Source: Massilia endophytica (GTDB taxonomy: Bacteria > Pseudomonadota > Gammaproteobacteria > Burkholderiales > Burkholderiaceae_D). From it: a stretch of 64,000 nucleotides of DNA. Position numbers and translations under genes: made by a program. Under the pieces are notes generated by a model. That model searched no databases. It was not told the origin of the DNA and saw only the letters and a program-made list of their open reading frames with translations. Below are positions 17,673 to 25,331 of this stretch, piece by piece. The DNA lies in the NCBI RefSeq assembly GCF_021165955.1, contig NZ_CP088952.1, forward strand, positions 682,001 through 746,000. The letters are read 5' to 3'. Position 1 is the stretch's first letter. Every line of letters starts with the position of its first letter.

Positions 17673-19274
17673 ATGTACACGCAATTCTTCAACCTGAAAC
17701 AATCCCCCTTTTCGATTGCTCCCGATCCCCGCTACCTCTTCATGAGCGAGCGGCACCGGGAAGCGCTGGCCCACCTGCTGTATGGCGTAGGCAGCGGCGG
17801 CGGCTTCGTGCTTCTGACGGGCGAAATCGGCGCAGGCAAGACCACGGTGTGCCGCTGCTTCATGGAGCAGATTCCGGAGAACTGCCGCCTGGCCTACATC
17901 TTCAATCCGAAGCTGACGGTGGAAGAACTGCTGCTCACGATCTGCGGCGAATTCGGCATCGAGCTGCCGCCGCAGGGGGCAGGGGCGGTGAGCGTGAAGG
18001 GCTACGTGGATGCGATCAACCGCTACCTGCTGGAGAGCCACGCTGCGGGCAAGAACAATGTGCTGATTATCGACGAGGCGCAGAACCTGTCGGCGGAAGT
18101 GCTGGAGCAGCTGCGCCTCCTGACGAATCTGGAAACGAGCGAGCGCAAGCTGCTGCAGATTATCCTGATCGGGCAGCCGGAGCTGCGCGAAATGCTGGCC
18201 CGCCCCGAGCTCGAACAGCTGGCGCAGCGCGTCATCGCGCGCTATCACCTTGGCTCGCTGACAGTGGAGGAAACGGGCCATTACATTGCGCACCGCCTTG
18301 CCGTGGCAGGCGCCAGCGGCGTGGCGCCGTTCCCGCCAAATGTGGTGGCGCAGATTCATCAGCTCACCAAGGGCGTGCCGCGCCGAATCAACCTGCTGTG
18401 CGACCGCGCTCTTCTTGGCGCCTACGTCGAGAACCGCCAGACCGTTAACCGCACCATCGTGCGCAAGGCGGCGGACGAAGTGTTCGCTGGTGAACGCTCG
18501 GCCCCTTCGGCCCGGCGCCGCCAGTGGCAGTTCGTCGCGGCGGGCGTACTGGCGGGCGCCGTGCTGACCGGCGCCGCGGCATGGCAGCTCATGCCGCGCA
18601 GCCATGCGCCAGCGGTGGCCGCAGCGGCGAAAGCGCCTGCGTCCGCGCCTGCGGCAGCCCTGGCCTCGCCTGCGGCCGCTGCCGCGCCGCCTGCGGTTGC
18701 CGCTGCGGGCAGCGACGCAGCCTTGCACGAGCTGGCGGCGCTCTGGGGCGTCACGCTTGCGCCAGGCGAATCCTGTGCGGCCGCCGCCAGGCAGAACCTG
18801 CGCTGCCTGCTGGTGAAAGGCGGCATCGACGAACTGCGCTCGCTGGACCGTCCCGCCATGCTGAAGCTGCGCGACAATCCTGCCCAGCCCACCTACGCGG
18901 TGCTGACGGGGCTCAATGACCGCACCGCCACGCTGTCCATCCAGGGCCAGCGCCAGACCGTCAGCATCGCCGAACTCGAAACGCGCTTCGACGGCGGCCT
19001 GACAACCTTCTGGCGCGCTCCGCGCGCCTGGCGCGACGAGGTCTCCGCAGGCGACCGCGGCCCGGACGTGGACTGGCTGGCGCGGCGCCTCGCGGAGCAG
19101 GGCGGCGAAGCGAAGCCGGAAGACAACCAGCCGCTGGAAGGCGCCACCCTGCGCAAGCTGCGCGACTTCCAGGCCAGCCAGCAGCTCAAGGCGGACGGCG
19201 TGGCGGGACCGAAAACATTCATCCGCCTGAACCAGCTGGGCGGAGTTCAGGAGCCGCGCCTGGCGGCCAAATAA
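17673..19274 (+). CDS. exeA: ExeA/GspA-like AAA ATPase with peptidoglycan-binding domain
   Basis: 533 residues. The start MYTQFFNLKQSPFSIAPDP is diagnostic for ExeA-type ATPases. Walker A GEIGAGKTT at residues 50-58, Walker B VLIIDEAQNL, then a single membrane helix near 285-305 (WQFVAAGVLAGAVLTGAAAW), an Ala/Pro-rich linker and a C-terminal peptidoglycan-binding domain (about 450-525, ATLRKLRDFQ...DGVAGPKT). In Aeromonas ExeA and ExeB help the type II secretin insert through the wall. The partner gene follows after one base. The other type II secretion genes are not in this window. Confidence 0.88.
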   Translation: MYTQFFNLKQSPFSIAPDPRYLFMSERHREALAHLLYGVGSGGGFVLLTGEIGAGKTTVCRCFMEQIPENCRLAYIFNPKLTVEELLLTICGEFGIELPPQGAGAVSVKGYVDAINRYLLESHAAGKNNVLIIDEAQNLSAEVLEQLRLLTNLETSERKLLQIILIGQPELREMLARPELEQLAQRVIARYHLGSLTVEETGHYIAHRLAVAGASGVAPFPPNVVAQIHQLTKGVPRRINLLCDRALLGAYVENRQTVNRTIVRKAADEVFAGERSAPSARRRQWQFVAAGVLAGAVLTGAAAWQLMPRSHAPAVAAAAKAPASAPAAALASPAAAAAPPAVAAAGSDAALHELAALWGVTLAPGESCAAAARQNLRCLLVKGGIDELRSLDRPAMLKLRDNPAQPTYAVLTGLNDRTATLSIQGQRQTVSIAELETRFDGGLTTFWRAPRAWRDEVSAGDRGPDVDWLARRLAEQGGEAKPEDNQPLEGATLRKLRDFQASQQLKADGVAGPKTFIRLNQLGGVQEPRLAAK

Positions 19275-19275
19275 T

Positions 19276-20004
19276 ATGTCCTATATTCTCGAAGCCCTGA
19301 AGAAGGCCCAGGCGGAACGCCAGCTCGGCGCCACGCCAACCATCCACGCGCCTACTTTGGATGGCGGCGCTGGCGCGGCGCGCGGCGGCGTGATCCGCAA
19401 GCCGGTCGCCATCGCCTTTGGCGTGATGGCCGTTACGATCGCGGGCCTGCTGGTGCTTGTGTTCCGCCAGCAGCCAGAGCCGGCGCCTGCCCTTGCACCT
19501 CAGGCGGCGCAGATCAAGGTTCTGCAGCCTGCGCCAGCCCCGGCGAACGTCGTGGACAGCCGGCCCGCGCCAGCGGCCGCTCTACCTGTCGCACCGCCAA
19601 GCGCGCCCCGTCCGGCGCCAGCAGCGCCGAAGAAAGCGGAGGAAGCGCCCACGCGCGTAGCGGCGGCAGCGACGCCGCCTGCCCAGCCGCCGGCGCCTGC
19701 CCCCGAGCCTGCTGTCCCGGCAGCTCCCCGGCAGGAAACCCGCGCCGCCGCGCCTGCGCCGCAGGCAGCGGAAGAAACCACTCAGACCCTGCGCGACCTG
19801 CCCGAGCCGATCCAGCGCGCCATTCCCCAGGTGCAGCTGGGCGGCTACCTCTACTCGAAGAACCCGGCCGACCGCCTGCTGCTCATCGACAAGGCACTGC
19901 GCCGCGAAGGGGAGGAGGTGGCCCCTGGCCTGGTGCTGGAAAAGCTTCTGCCAAAAGCGGCGGTGTTCAGTTTCCGGGGCTACCGCTATCGAGTTTCCCT
20001 ATAG
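19276..20004 (+). CDS. gspB: GspB/ExeB-like secretion accessory protein
   Basis: 242 residues. MSYILEALKKAQAERQLG is the conserved GspB N-terminus. One membrane helix (about 40-60), a long Ala/Pro linker, and a C-terminal domain (about 175-242) with GGYLYSKNPADRLLLIDKAL and a final FRGYRYRVSL typical of GspB. It binds ExeA and is thought to place the secretin of the type II system. Read with exeA. Confidence 0.85.
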   Translation: MSYILEALKKAQAERQLGATPTIHAPTLDGGAGAARGGVIRKPVAIAFGVMAVTIAGLLVLVFRQQPEPAPALAPQAAQIKVLQPAPAPANVVDSRPAPAAALPVAPPSAPRPAPAAPKKAEEAPTRVAAAATPPAQPPAPAPEPAVPAAPRQETRAAAPAPQAAEETTQTLRDLPEPIQRAIPQVQLGGYLYSKNPADRLLLIDKALRREGEEVAPGLVLEKLLPKAAVFSFRGYRYRVSL

Positions 20005-20098
20005 ATGACCCCGCGCACGATTGAAAGCATGCATTAGCAGAGTTCGCTAAAATCCTCCTGTGATTTGTTTAATTGGCAATATTGACAGGATTGGACGC

Positions 20099-20293
20099 AT
20101 GAAACCGTTTCGCTTCTTGTTTGCCGCGCTGCTCGCCGCAGCGCTATCGCAGTCAGCTTACGCCGCAGAGTTCATCCGCGGCGTTCCCGCCAATGAACCT
20201 GGAGACGCCGCCACCCTGCTGGCGGCAATCGGCCTGATCTGCCTTTCCGCAGGCGGCCACCGCAACGAAACACTGCGCCACCCGGAGCCCTGA
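20099..20293 (+). CDS. Very small exported protein with PEP-CTERM-like tail
   Basis: 64 residues beginning MKPFRFLFAALLAAALSQSAYA, a signal peptide ending at AYA. The remaining 40 residues read EFIRGVPANEPGDAATLLAA followed by a hydrophobic stretch and a short polar end. This resembles a degenerate PEP-CTERM tail (VPEP, helix, basic end), but the final Arg cluster is weak. Nearly nothing lies between signal and tail. Function unknown; start chosen at the signal peptide. Confidence 0.5.
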   Translation: MKPFRFLFAALLAAALSQSAYAAEFIRGVPANEPGDAATLLAAIGLICLSAGGHRNETLRHPEP

Positions 20294-20343
20294 ACGCTCT
20301 CCTGTTGCTGCGTATAATGGCGGCAACACATAAAGGAGAGCAG

Positions 20344-20889
20344 ATGCCAGGCGAACTTCCCGCCCCGCCGTGCCGGGTGCTCGGCATTGTGGGCCGCTCA
20401 GGCAGCGGCAAGACTACCCTGCTGGAATACCTGGTCGCCCGCCTGGCCGAAGACGGCCTGCGCGTCAACGTCATCAAGCACAGCCACCACGACCTGGAGC
20501 TGGAGCCGCCGCGCAAGGACAGCGCCCGCCTCCGCATGGCTGGCGCCGCGGAGGTCATGGTGTCCTCTCCCTACCGCTTCGCCATCATGCGCGAACTGCG
20601 GGGCGCCCCGGAGCCGGAGCTGGACGAACAGCTGACGCGCCTCTCGCCGGCCGACCTGACCCTGGTGGAAGGCTTCAAGTCCTGGCCCATGCCCAAGCTG
20701 GAGGTGTACCGCGCCGCCGCCGGGCGCGCGCCCCTGTATCCCGACGATTCGCATATCGTGGCTGTCGCCTCGGACCAGCAGCGTCCCGAAGGCTTGCGTC
20801 CCGGCCTGCTCTGGCTGGACCTGAACGCGCCCGAGGCCGTACTGGCCTGGCTCAGGGATGCGATGAAAAATTTTGCGTTCCGCGCCTAA
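20344..20889 (+). CDS. mobB: Molybdopterin-guanine dinucleotide biosynthesis protein B
   Basis: 181 residues. VLGIVGRSGSGKTTLLEYLV contains the Walker A loop, KHSHHDLELEPPRKDSARL the MobB-specific segment, and LVEGFKSWPMPKLEVYR the conserved VEGFK motif. It is a GTPase adaptor that helps MobA attach GMP to molybdopterin. The start at 20344 follows AAAGGAGAG; upstream in-frame ATGs lack a site. It stands alone here; moeA, moaD/E and mobA are not near. Confidence 0.92.
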   Translation: MPGELPAPPCRVLGIVGRSGSGKTTLLEYLVARLAEDGLRVNVIKHSHHDLELEPPRKDSARLRMAGAAEVMVSSPYRFAIMRELRGAPEPELDEQLTRLSPADLTLVEGFKSWPMPKLEVYRAAAGRAPLYPDDSHIVAVASDQQRPEGLRPGLLWLDLNAPEAVLAWLRDAMKNFAFRA

Positions 20890-20942
20890 AGTTCCTGTCG
20901 AAACGGCCGTAAAAAGGGGATAGGCCTGATTGGGAGGAAAAA

Positions 20943-21149
20943 ATGGACGTTTCGAGCATTGCGCGCCTGGCCACCACCATCGCGGACACCGGCAACCGCC
21001 AGGACGTGGGTATTGCCGTGCTGAAAAAAGCGCAGGACCTGCAGGCATCCAGCGCCGCGGCCCTGGTCGAAGCCATTCCGCCTGTGCCGCAGGCTGGCAA
21101 CGGCAACCTGCCCCCGCACCTGGGCACCCGCATCAACACCACGGCCTGA
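20943..21149 (+). CDS. YjfB-family putative motility protein
   Basis: 68 residues starting MDVSSIARLATTIADTGNRQ, with VGIAVLKKAQDLQASSAAALVEAIP, the conserved amphipathic helix pair of the YjfB family. GGGAGGAAAAA precedes the start. The family is found in motile bacteria and is linked to flagella by co-occurrence; molecular role is unknown. Followed by a strong terminator, so monocistronic. Confidence 0.8.
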   Translation: MDVSSIARLATTIADTGNRQDVGIAVLKKAQDLQASSAAALVEAIPPVPQAGNGNLPPHLGTRINTTA

Positions 21150-21168
21150 TTTCCGGCCGCCTGTAAGG

Positions 21169-21210
21169 AAAACCCGCGGCACCGCGACAAGGTGCAGGCG
21201 GGTTTTTTTT
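21169..21210 (+). terminator. Intrinsic terminator after the YjfB gene
   Basis: AAAACCCGC pairs with GCGGGTTTT around a 20-base loop that can pair further; eight T follow. Confidence 0.88.
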
Positions 21211-21279
21211 CGTCTTCCAAAAACCGCCCGAAATCGGGTATGGTTCTGATTTCCTAATGACACCTTGAGGAGACCTCCC

Positions 21280-21543
21280 ATGAACAAACGTCAAGCCCTG
21301 ATCGCCGCCGCACTGGCAGGCGTCTGCGCCGCTGCTTCCACCACGGCAGCCGCCGCGTCGAAAGCCGACCAGGAGAAGTGCTACGGCGTGGCCAAGGCCG
21401 GCGCCAACGACTGTGGCGCCTCGGACGGCGCGCACAGCTGCTCCGGCCAGTCGAAGGCCGACAATCTGCCGACCGACTGGAAGTTCGTGGCCAAGGGCAG
21501 CTGCGAAAAGATGGGCGGCAAGACCAAGCCGCCAGCGAAGTAA
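21280..21543 (+). CDS. bufA: Bufferin precursor peptide (DUF2282, BufA type)
   Basis: 87 residues: a signal peptide (MNKRQALIAAALAGVCAAAS...AAAA) and a mature part with four Cys in the DUF2282 arrangement (EKCYGVAKAGANDC, HSCSGQ, KGSCEKMGG). Such peptides are substrates of DUF692 (MNIO) enzymes; in Caulobacter the modified products, called bufferins, bind copper in the periplasm. Start at 21280 follows TTGAGGAGA. The gene encoding the enzyme begins 18 bases downstream. No DoxX gene, common in such loci, is present. Copper binding here is inferred from family. Confidence 0.85.
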   Translation: MNKRQALIAAALAGVCAAASTTAAAASKADQEKCYGVAKAGANDCGASDGAHSCSGQSKADNLPTDWKFVAKGSCEKMGGKTKPPAK

Positions 21544-21561
21544 TTCCTTGCGGGCGGCGTC

Positions 21562-23193
21562 ATGAACAAGTGGTCCAGCCTGGCAGGCGCGGGCATCGGA
21601 CTGCGGGCGCCGCACTACCGCACCTTCCTTGAGAGCCGGCCCGCTGCGGCCTGGCTCGAAGTCCATACCGAAAACTTCCTCGATCAGGCGGGCTGGGATT
21701 TCCACGTGCTGGAAACCCTGCGCCGCGACTATGCTTTCAGCCTGCACGGCGTGGGGCTGGGCCTCGGTTCCGCTCGCGGCTTTTCGGAAGCTCACCTGGA
21801 GCGCGTGCGCGGCCTGGTGCGGCGCATCGAGCCAGCCCTGGTGTCGGAGCACCTGTGCTGGGGCGCCGTCGCCGACCGCCACCTGAACGACCTGCTGCCG
21901 CTGGCGCTGGACCACGCCGCGCTGGGCTTGCTTGCAGAGCGCGTCGAGCGTGTGCAAGAAGCCCTGGGCCGGCGCATTTTGCTGGAAAATGTGTCCACTT
22001 ACCTGCGTTTCGCCGACGATGCCATGAGCGAGGCCGAGTTCCTCGCGGAACTGGCAAAGCGTACCGGCTGCGGCCTGCTGCTGGACGTGAATAATCTCTA
22101 CGTCAACCAATGCAACCATGGCGAGGATGCGATGGCGGCGCTGTCGGCCATACAGCCCGGCATGGTGGGCGAGATCCATCTCGGCGGCCACCTCGTGACG
22201 CCGGAAGCGGTGATCGACCATCACGGCGCGCGCGTAGTGGAGCCCGTGTGGCAGATCTACGAGGCCGCGCTGAAGCGCTTCGGCAAACAGCCAACCCTGA
22301 TCGAATGGGATACGGATATTCCCCCTCTCGAAGTGCTGCAGGCCGAAGCTGCCCGCGCTGCCGAAATGCTGGCTGCGGCGGGCGAGGGCGTTTCCGCCGC
22401 GCCGGAGCGAGCCGCCACCGTGAAGGCGGCGGACGATGCGGCATTGGCGGCCGGCCAGCAGGCGTTCTCGTCGGCTCTGTTCGACTCCTCGCACGAGTCC
22501 GCCGTACTCGCCGCCGTGCGCGCGGAACACGCCGCCCACCGTTTCGCCCTTTACCGCGGCAACCTGAGCGCATCCTGGCTCAAGTCCCTGCAAAATGCCT
22601 ATCCCGTCGTCGAGCAGCTGGTGGGCGGGGAGTTCTTTGCCGCCTTGGCGCGCGAATATGGACGGGCACATCCCTCCACCGATGGCGACCTGAACCGTTT
22701 CGGCGCAAGCTTTGCGCATTTCCTGGACGGCTTTCCCCATACGCGCGATCTGCCCTATCTGCCCGATATGGCGCGCCTCGAATGGCAGGCCTACCGCAGC
22801 CATTTCGCCCTCACTGAAACCGCGCTGGGCGCCGCAGATTTCGCCACGGTGCCGCCGGAGCAGCTGGAAGAAAGCAGGCTGCGCCTGCACTCCGGCGCCA
22901 GCGTATTTGCGTCGCAATGGGCTGTCGTTCCGCTATGGCTTGCGCACCAGCCCGGCGGGCCCGGATTCCCCGAGCAGGCGGACCAGCCCAGCTACGGGTT
23001 GATTACCCGTCCGCAATGGAAAACCATGATCGTGGAGCTGCCCGAGGCGGGCCATGCGGCGTTGTCGGTGCTGGGAGAAGGGGGAAGCTTCGGCGCCGCG
23101 CTGGACACGGCCTTCGACAAGGACGAGGACTTCGATATCGGCGCTCAGCTCGGCCTGTGGATAGGCCAGGGCGCCTTCGCGGCAATCAGTTAA
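21562..23193 (+). CDS. bufBC: Fused bufferin-modifying enzyme: DUF692 (MNIO) + DUF2063
   Basis: 543 residues. Residues 1-275 are a DUF692 barrel: SLHGVGLGLGS, EHLCW, LLENVSTYLRF, LLLDVNNLYVNQ, GEIHLGGH and IEWDTDIP supply the His/Glu/Asp/Asn ligands of the iron cluster in MNIO oxidases. From about residue 300 the chain continues as DUF2063 (AFSSALFDSSHESAV, RFALYRGNLSASWLKSLQNAYPVV), normally a separate partner protein (BufC) that presents the peptide. Typical DUF692 proteins have about 280 residues and BufC about 250, so this is a head-to-tail fusion. It should oxidise Cys of the precursor just upstream. Confidence 0.88.
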   Translation: MNKWSSLAGAGIGLRAPHYRTFLESRPAAAWLEVHTENFLDQAGWDFHVLETLRRDYAFSLHGVGLGLGSARGFSEAHLERVRGLVRRIEPALVSEHLCWGAVADRHLNDLLPLALDHAALGLLAERVERVQEALGRRILLENVSTYLRFADDAMSEAEFLAELAKRTGCGLLLDVNNLYVNQCNHGEDAMAALSAIQPGMVGEIHLGGHLVTPEAVIDHHGARVVEPVWQIYEAALKRFGKQPTLIEWDTDIPPLEVLQAEAARAAEMLAAAGEGVSAAPERAATVKAADDAALAAGQQAFSSALFDSSHESAVLAAVRAEHAAHRFALYRGNLSASWLKSLQNAYPVVEQLVGGEFFAALAREYGRAHPSTDGDLNRFGASFAHFLDGFPHTRDLPYLPDMARLEWQAYRSHFALTETALGAADFATVPPEQLEESRLRLHSGASVFASQWAVVPLWLAHQPGGPGFPEQADQPSYGLITRPQWKTMIVELPEAGHAALSVLGEGGSFGAALDTAFDKDEDFDIGAQLGLWIGQGAFAAIS

Positions 23194-23470
23194 AGGCGCG
23201 CAGCACCTTCGCTTCACCGGTGAGGTCGTTGAACTGGAGGTTGGCGGCCTGGGTGGCCTGGATCATGCGGTCGAGCTGGGTTTCCTCGAAACGCTCCAGC
23301 TCTTCGGTGGCGGCGAGCAGGGCCTGGGCCAGCTTGGCGCGCGCGCTCTGATAGGACAGGCTGGTGTACTGTCCCGTATTCTTCAGCAGCTCTTCGGCAT
23401 TCTCGATCACCTGGCGCAGGTCGCCGATCAGGCGGCCCTGCTTTTCCAGGTCATGTCCGGACTCTTCCAT
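23186..23470 (-). CDS. DUF883 (ElaB/YqjD)-like protein without membrane anchor
   Basis: 94 residues, strongly helical: LIGDLRQVIENAEELLKNTG resembles the N-terminal half of DUF883 proteins, which bind ribosomes at the membrane. The usual C-terminal Gly-rich membrane helix is missing; the chain ends NDLTGEAKVLRAFN. Its stop overlaps the end of the bufferin enzyme gene by eight bases (convergent). Role unknown. Confidence 0.6.
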   Translation of the reverse strand: MEESGHDLEKQGRLIGDLRQVIENAEELLKNTGQYTSLSYQSARAKLAQALLAATEELERFEETQLDRMIQATQAANLQFNDLTGEAKVLRAFN

Positions 23471-23536
23471 TGCACCGCTCCCCGCAAGACGTTCGACAAA
23501 CTATAGCCCGGGAAGAGGGCTGCAGTTTGCGCCAAA

Positions 23537-23758
23537 TTAATTTCCGCCGACAACAGTGATCTGCACGTCGCCCAGCGTCACGCGCTGGCCCGCGCGGATC
23601 TTGGCGGTCTTGCGCAGCTCCTGCTTGCCGTCGACCTTCACCTCGCCGCTGGCGACAATCTGCTTGCCTGCGCCGCCGCTGTCGCACAGCCCCACCAGCT
23701 TGAGCAGCTGGTTGATCTCGACGAACTCACCGTTCAGGTCGAATTGTGTTTTTTGCAT
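23537..23758 (-). CDS. Small S4-domain RNA-binding protein (YbcJ-like)
   Basis: 73 residues: FVEINQLLKLVGLCDSGGAG, then KQIVASGEVKVDGKQELRK and RAGQRVTLGDVQI, the full S4 fold of the YbcJ/YaaA family. A site GGGA lies before the ATG at 23758; an upstream in-frame ATG would extend it into fumC and add unrelated residues. Likely binds structured RNA; target unknown. Confidence 0.85.
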   Translation of the reverse strand: MQKTQFDLNGEFVEINQLLKLVGLCDSGGAGKQIVASGEVKVDGKQELRKTAKIRAGQRVTLGDVQITVVGGN

Positions 23759-23808
23759 TCTATTCCCTATGTTTTGCGTGGCCGCGCACGATACTGCCGA
23801 GCATCTGC

Positions 23809-25206
23809 TCAGCCTTTCGCGCCCGGCCGGGTCATGTCCAGCGGCACGATCCACTGTTCGAACTGCTCCGCGCTCACGAAGCCGAGCGCGAGGGCCGCTT
23901 CCTTCAAGGTCGTGCCTTCGTGCTGGGCCTTCTTCGCGATTTGCGCGGCGCGATCATAGCCGATATGCGGCGCCAGCGCGGTCACCAGCATCAGCGAACG
24001 CTCCATCAGCTCCGCGATGCGGCCCAGGTTCGGCTCGATGCCGTGGGCGCAGTGCTCGTCGAAGCTGCGCATGCCGTCCGCCAGCAGGCGCGCGCTTTGC
24101 AGGAAGTTGTGGGCGATGAGCGGCTTGAACACATTCAGCTCGAAATTGCCGGACGAGCCGCCCACCGTAATGGCGACATCGTTGCCGAACACCTGGCAGC
24201 ACAGCATGGTGACCGCTTCGCACTGGGTGGGATTGACCTTGCCCGGCATGATGGAGCTGCCCGGCTCGTTCTCGGGGATGGTGATCTCGCCCAGGCCGGA
24301 GCGGGGCCCGGAAGCCATCCAGCGCACGTCGTTGGCGATCTTCATCAGGGCCGTGGCCAGGGTTTTCAGTGCGCCATGGGCTGCCACCAGCGCGTCGTGC
24401 GCCGCCAGGGCGGCGAACTTGTTGTCCGCGCTGCGGAAAGGCAGCCGCAGCCGCGCTTCCAGTTCGGCGGCGATGCGGGCCGCGTATTCCGGGTGGGCGT
24501 TCAGGCCCGTGCCCACTGCAGTGCCGCCTGCGGCCAGCTGCTGCAGGGCGGGGAGGGCGGCGGCGACAATCTGTTCGGCATAATCCAGCTGCGCCACATA
24601 GCCGGAGAATTCCTGGCCCAGCGTGAGCGGCGTGGCGTCCTGCAGGTGGGTGCGGCCGATTTTCACGATATCGGCGAAGGCCTTGGCCTTGCCGTCCAGC
24701 GTGGCGCGCAGCTGGCGCACGGCGGGCAGTACGTCGTTGGCCAGCGCCACGGCGGCGGCGACATGGATCGCGGTCGGGAAAATGTCGTTGGAGGACTGGC
24801 CCTTGTTCACATCATCGTTCGGGTGCAGCAGGCGTTCTTCACCGCGTACGCCGCCCATCAGCTCCGATCCCCGGTTGGCCAGCACCTCGTTCATGTTCAT
24901 GTTGGACTGGGTGCCCGAGCCGGTCTGCCAGACGGCCAGGGGAAACTCGCCCGCGTGCTTGCCAGCCAGAACTTCGTCTGCTGCCTCGGTGATGGCGGTG
25001 GCCTTCTTCGCATCCAGCAGGCCGAGATCGAGGTTGACCCGGGCGGCGGCGCGCTTGACCTGGGCCAGGGCGGCGATCAGCTCCGGCGGCATGCGTTCGG
25101 TGGAGATGTGGAAGTGTTCGAGCGAACGCTGCGTCTGCGCACCCCAGAGCTGGCCTGCGGGCACTTCGATGGGGCCAAAGCTGTCGCGTTCGATGCGGGT
25201 TTCCAT
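23809..25206 (-). CDS. fumC: Fumarate hydratase, class II
   Basis: 465 residues, full length. GSSIMPGKVNPTQCEAVTML is the fumarase/aspartase signature with the catalytic Ser loop, and TGSGTQSNMNMNEVLANRG the substrate-binding segment. HPNDDVNKGQSSND also matches. Interconverts fumarate and malate in the citric acid cycle; iron-free and oxygen-tolerant. Divergent from the FimV-like gene across a 125-base spacer that must hold both promoters. Confidence 0.95.
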   Translation of the reverse strand: METRIERDSFGPIEVPAGQLWGAQTQRSLEHFHISTERMPPELIAALAQVKRAAARVNLDLGLLDAKKATAITEAADEVLAGKHAGEFPLAVWQTGSGTQSNMNMNEVLANRGSELMGGVRGEERLLHPNDDVNKGQSSNDIFPTAIHVAAAVALANDVLPAVRQLRATLDGKAKAFADIVKIGRTHLQDATPLTLGQEFSGYVAQLDYAEQIVAAALPALQQLAAGGTAVGTGLNAHPEYAARIAAELEARLRLPFRSADNKFAALAAHDALVAAHGALKTLATALMKIANDVRWMASGPRSGLGEITIPENEPGSSIMPGKVNPTQCEAVTMLCCQVFGNDVAITVGGSSGNFELNVFKPLIAHNFLQSARLLADGMRSFDEHCAHGIEPNLGRIAELMERSLMLVTALAPHIGYDRAAQIAKKAQHEGTTLKEAALALGFVSAEQFEQWIVPLDMTRPGAKG

Positions 25207-25331
25207 GATGGTCTCGGGTGGGTTGTCGTTTTTTTAGTGTACCCCAGCACGCAAATTCCTTCCGGCCACTTCACATTTTCGATTTTCAGCCGTTAAAGTT
25301 CCTACGTTCCCGGATTCTTTCTGCCTTGGCT

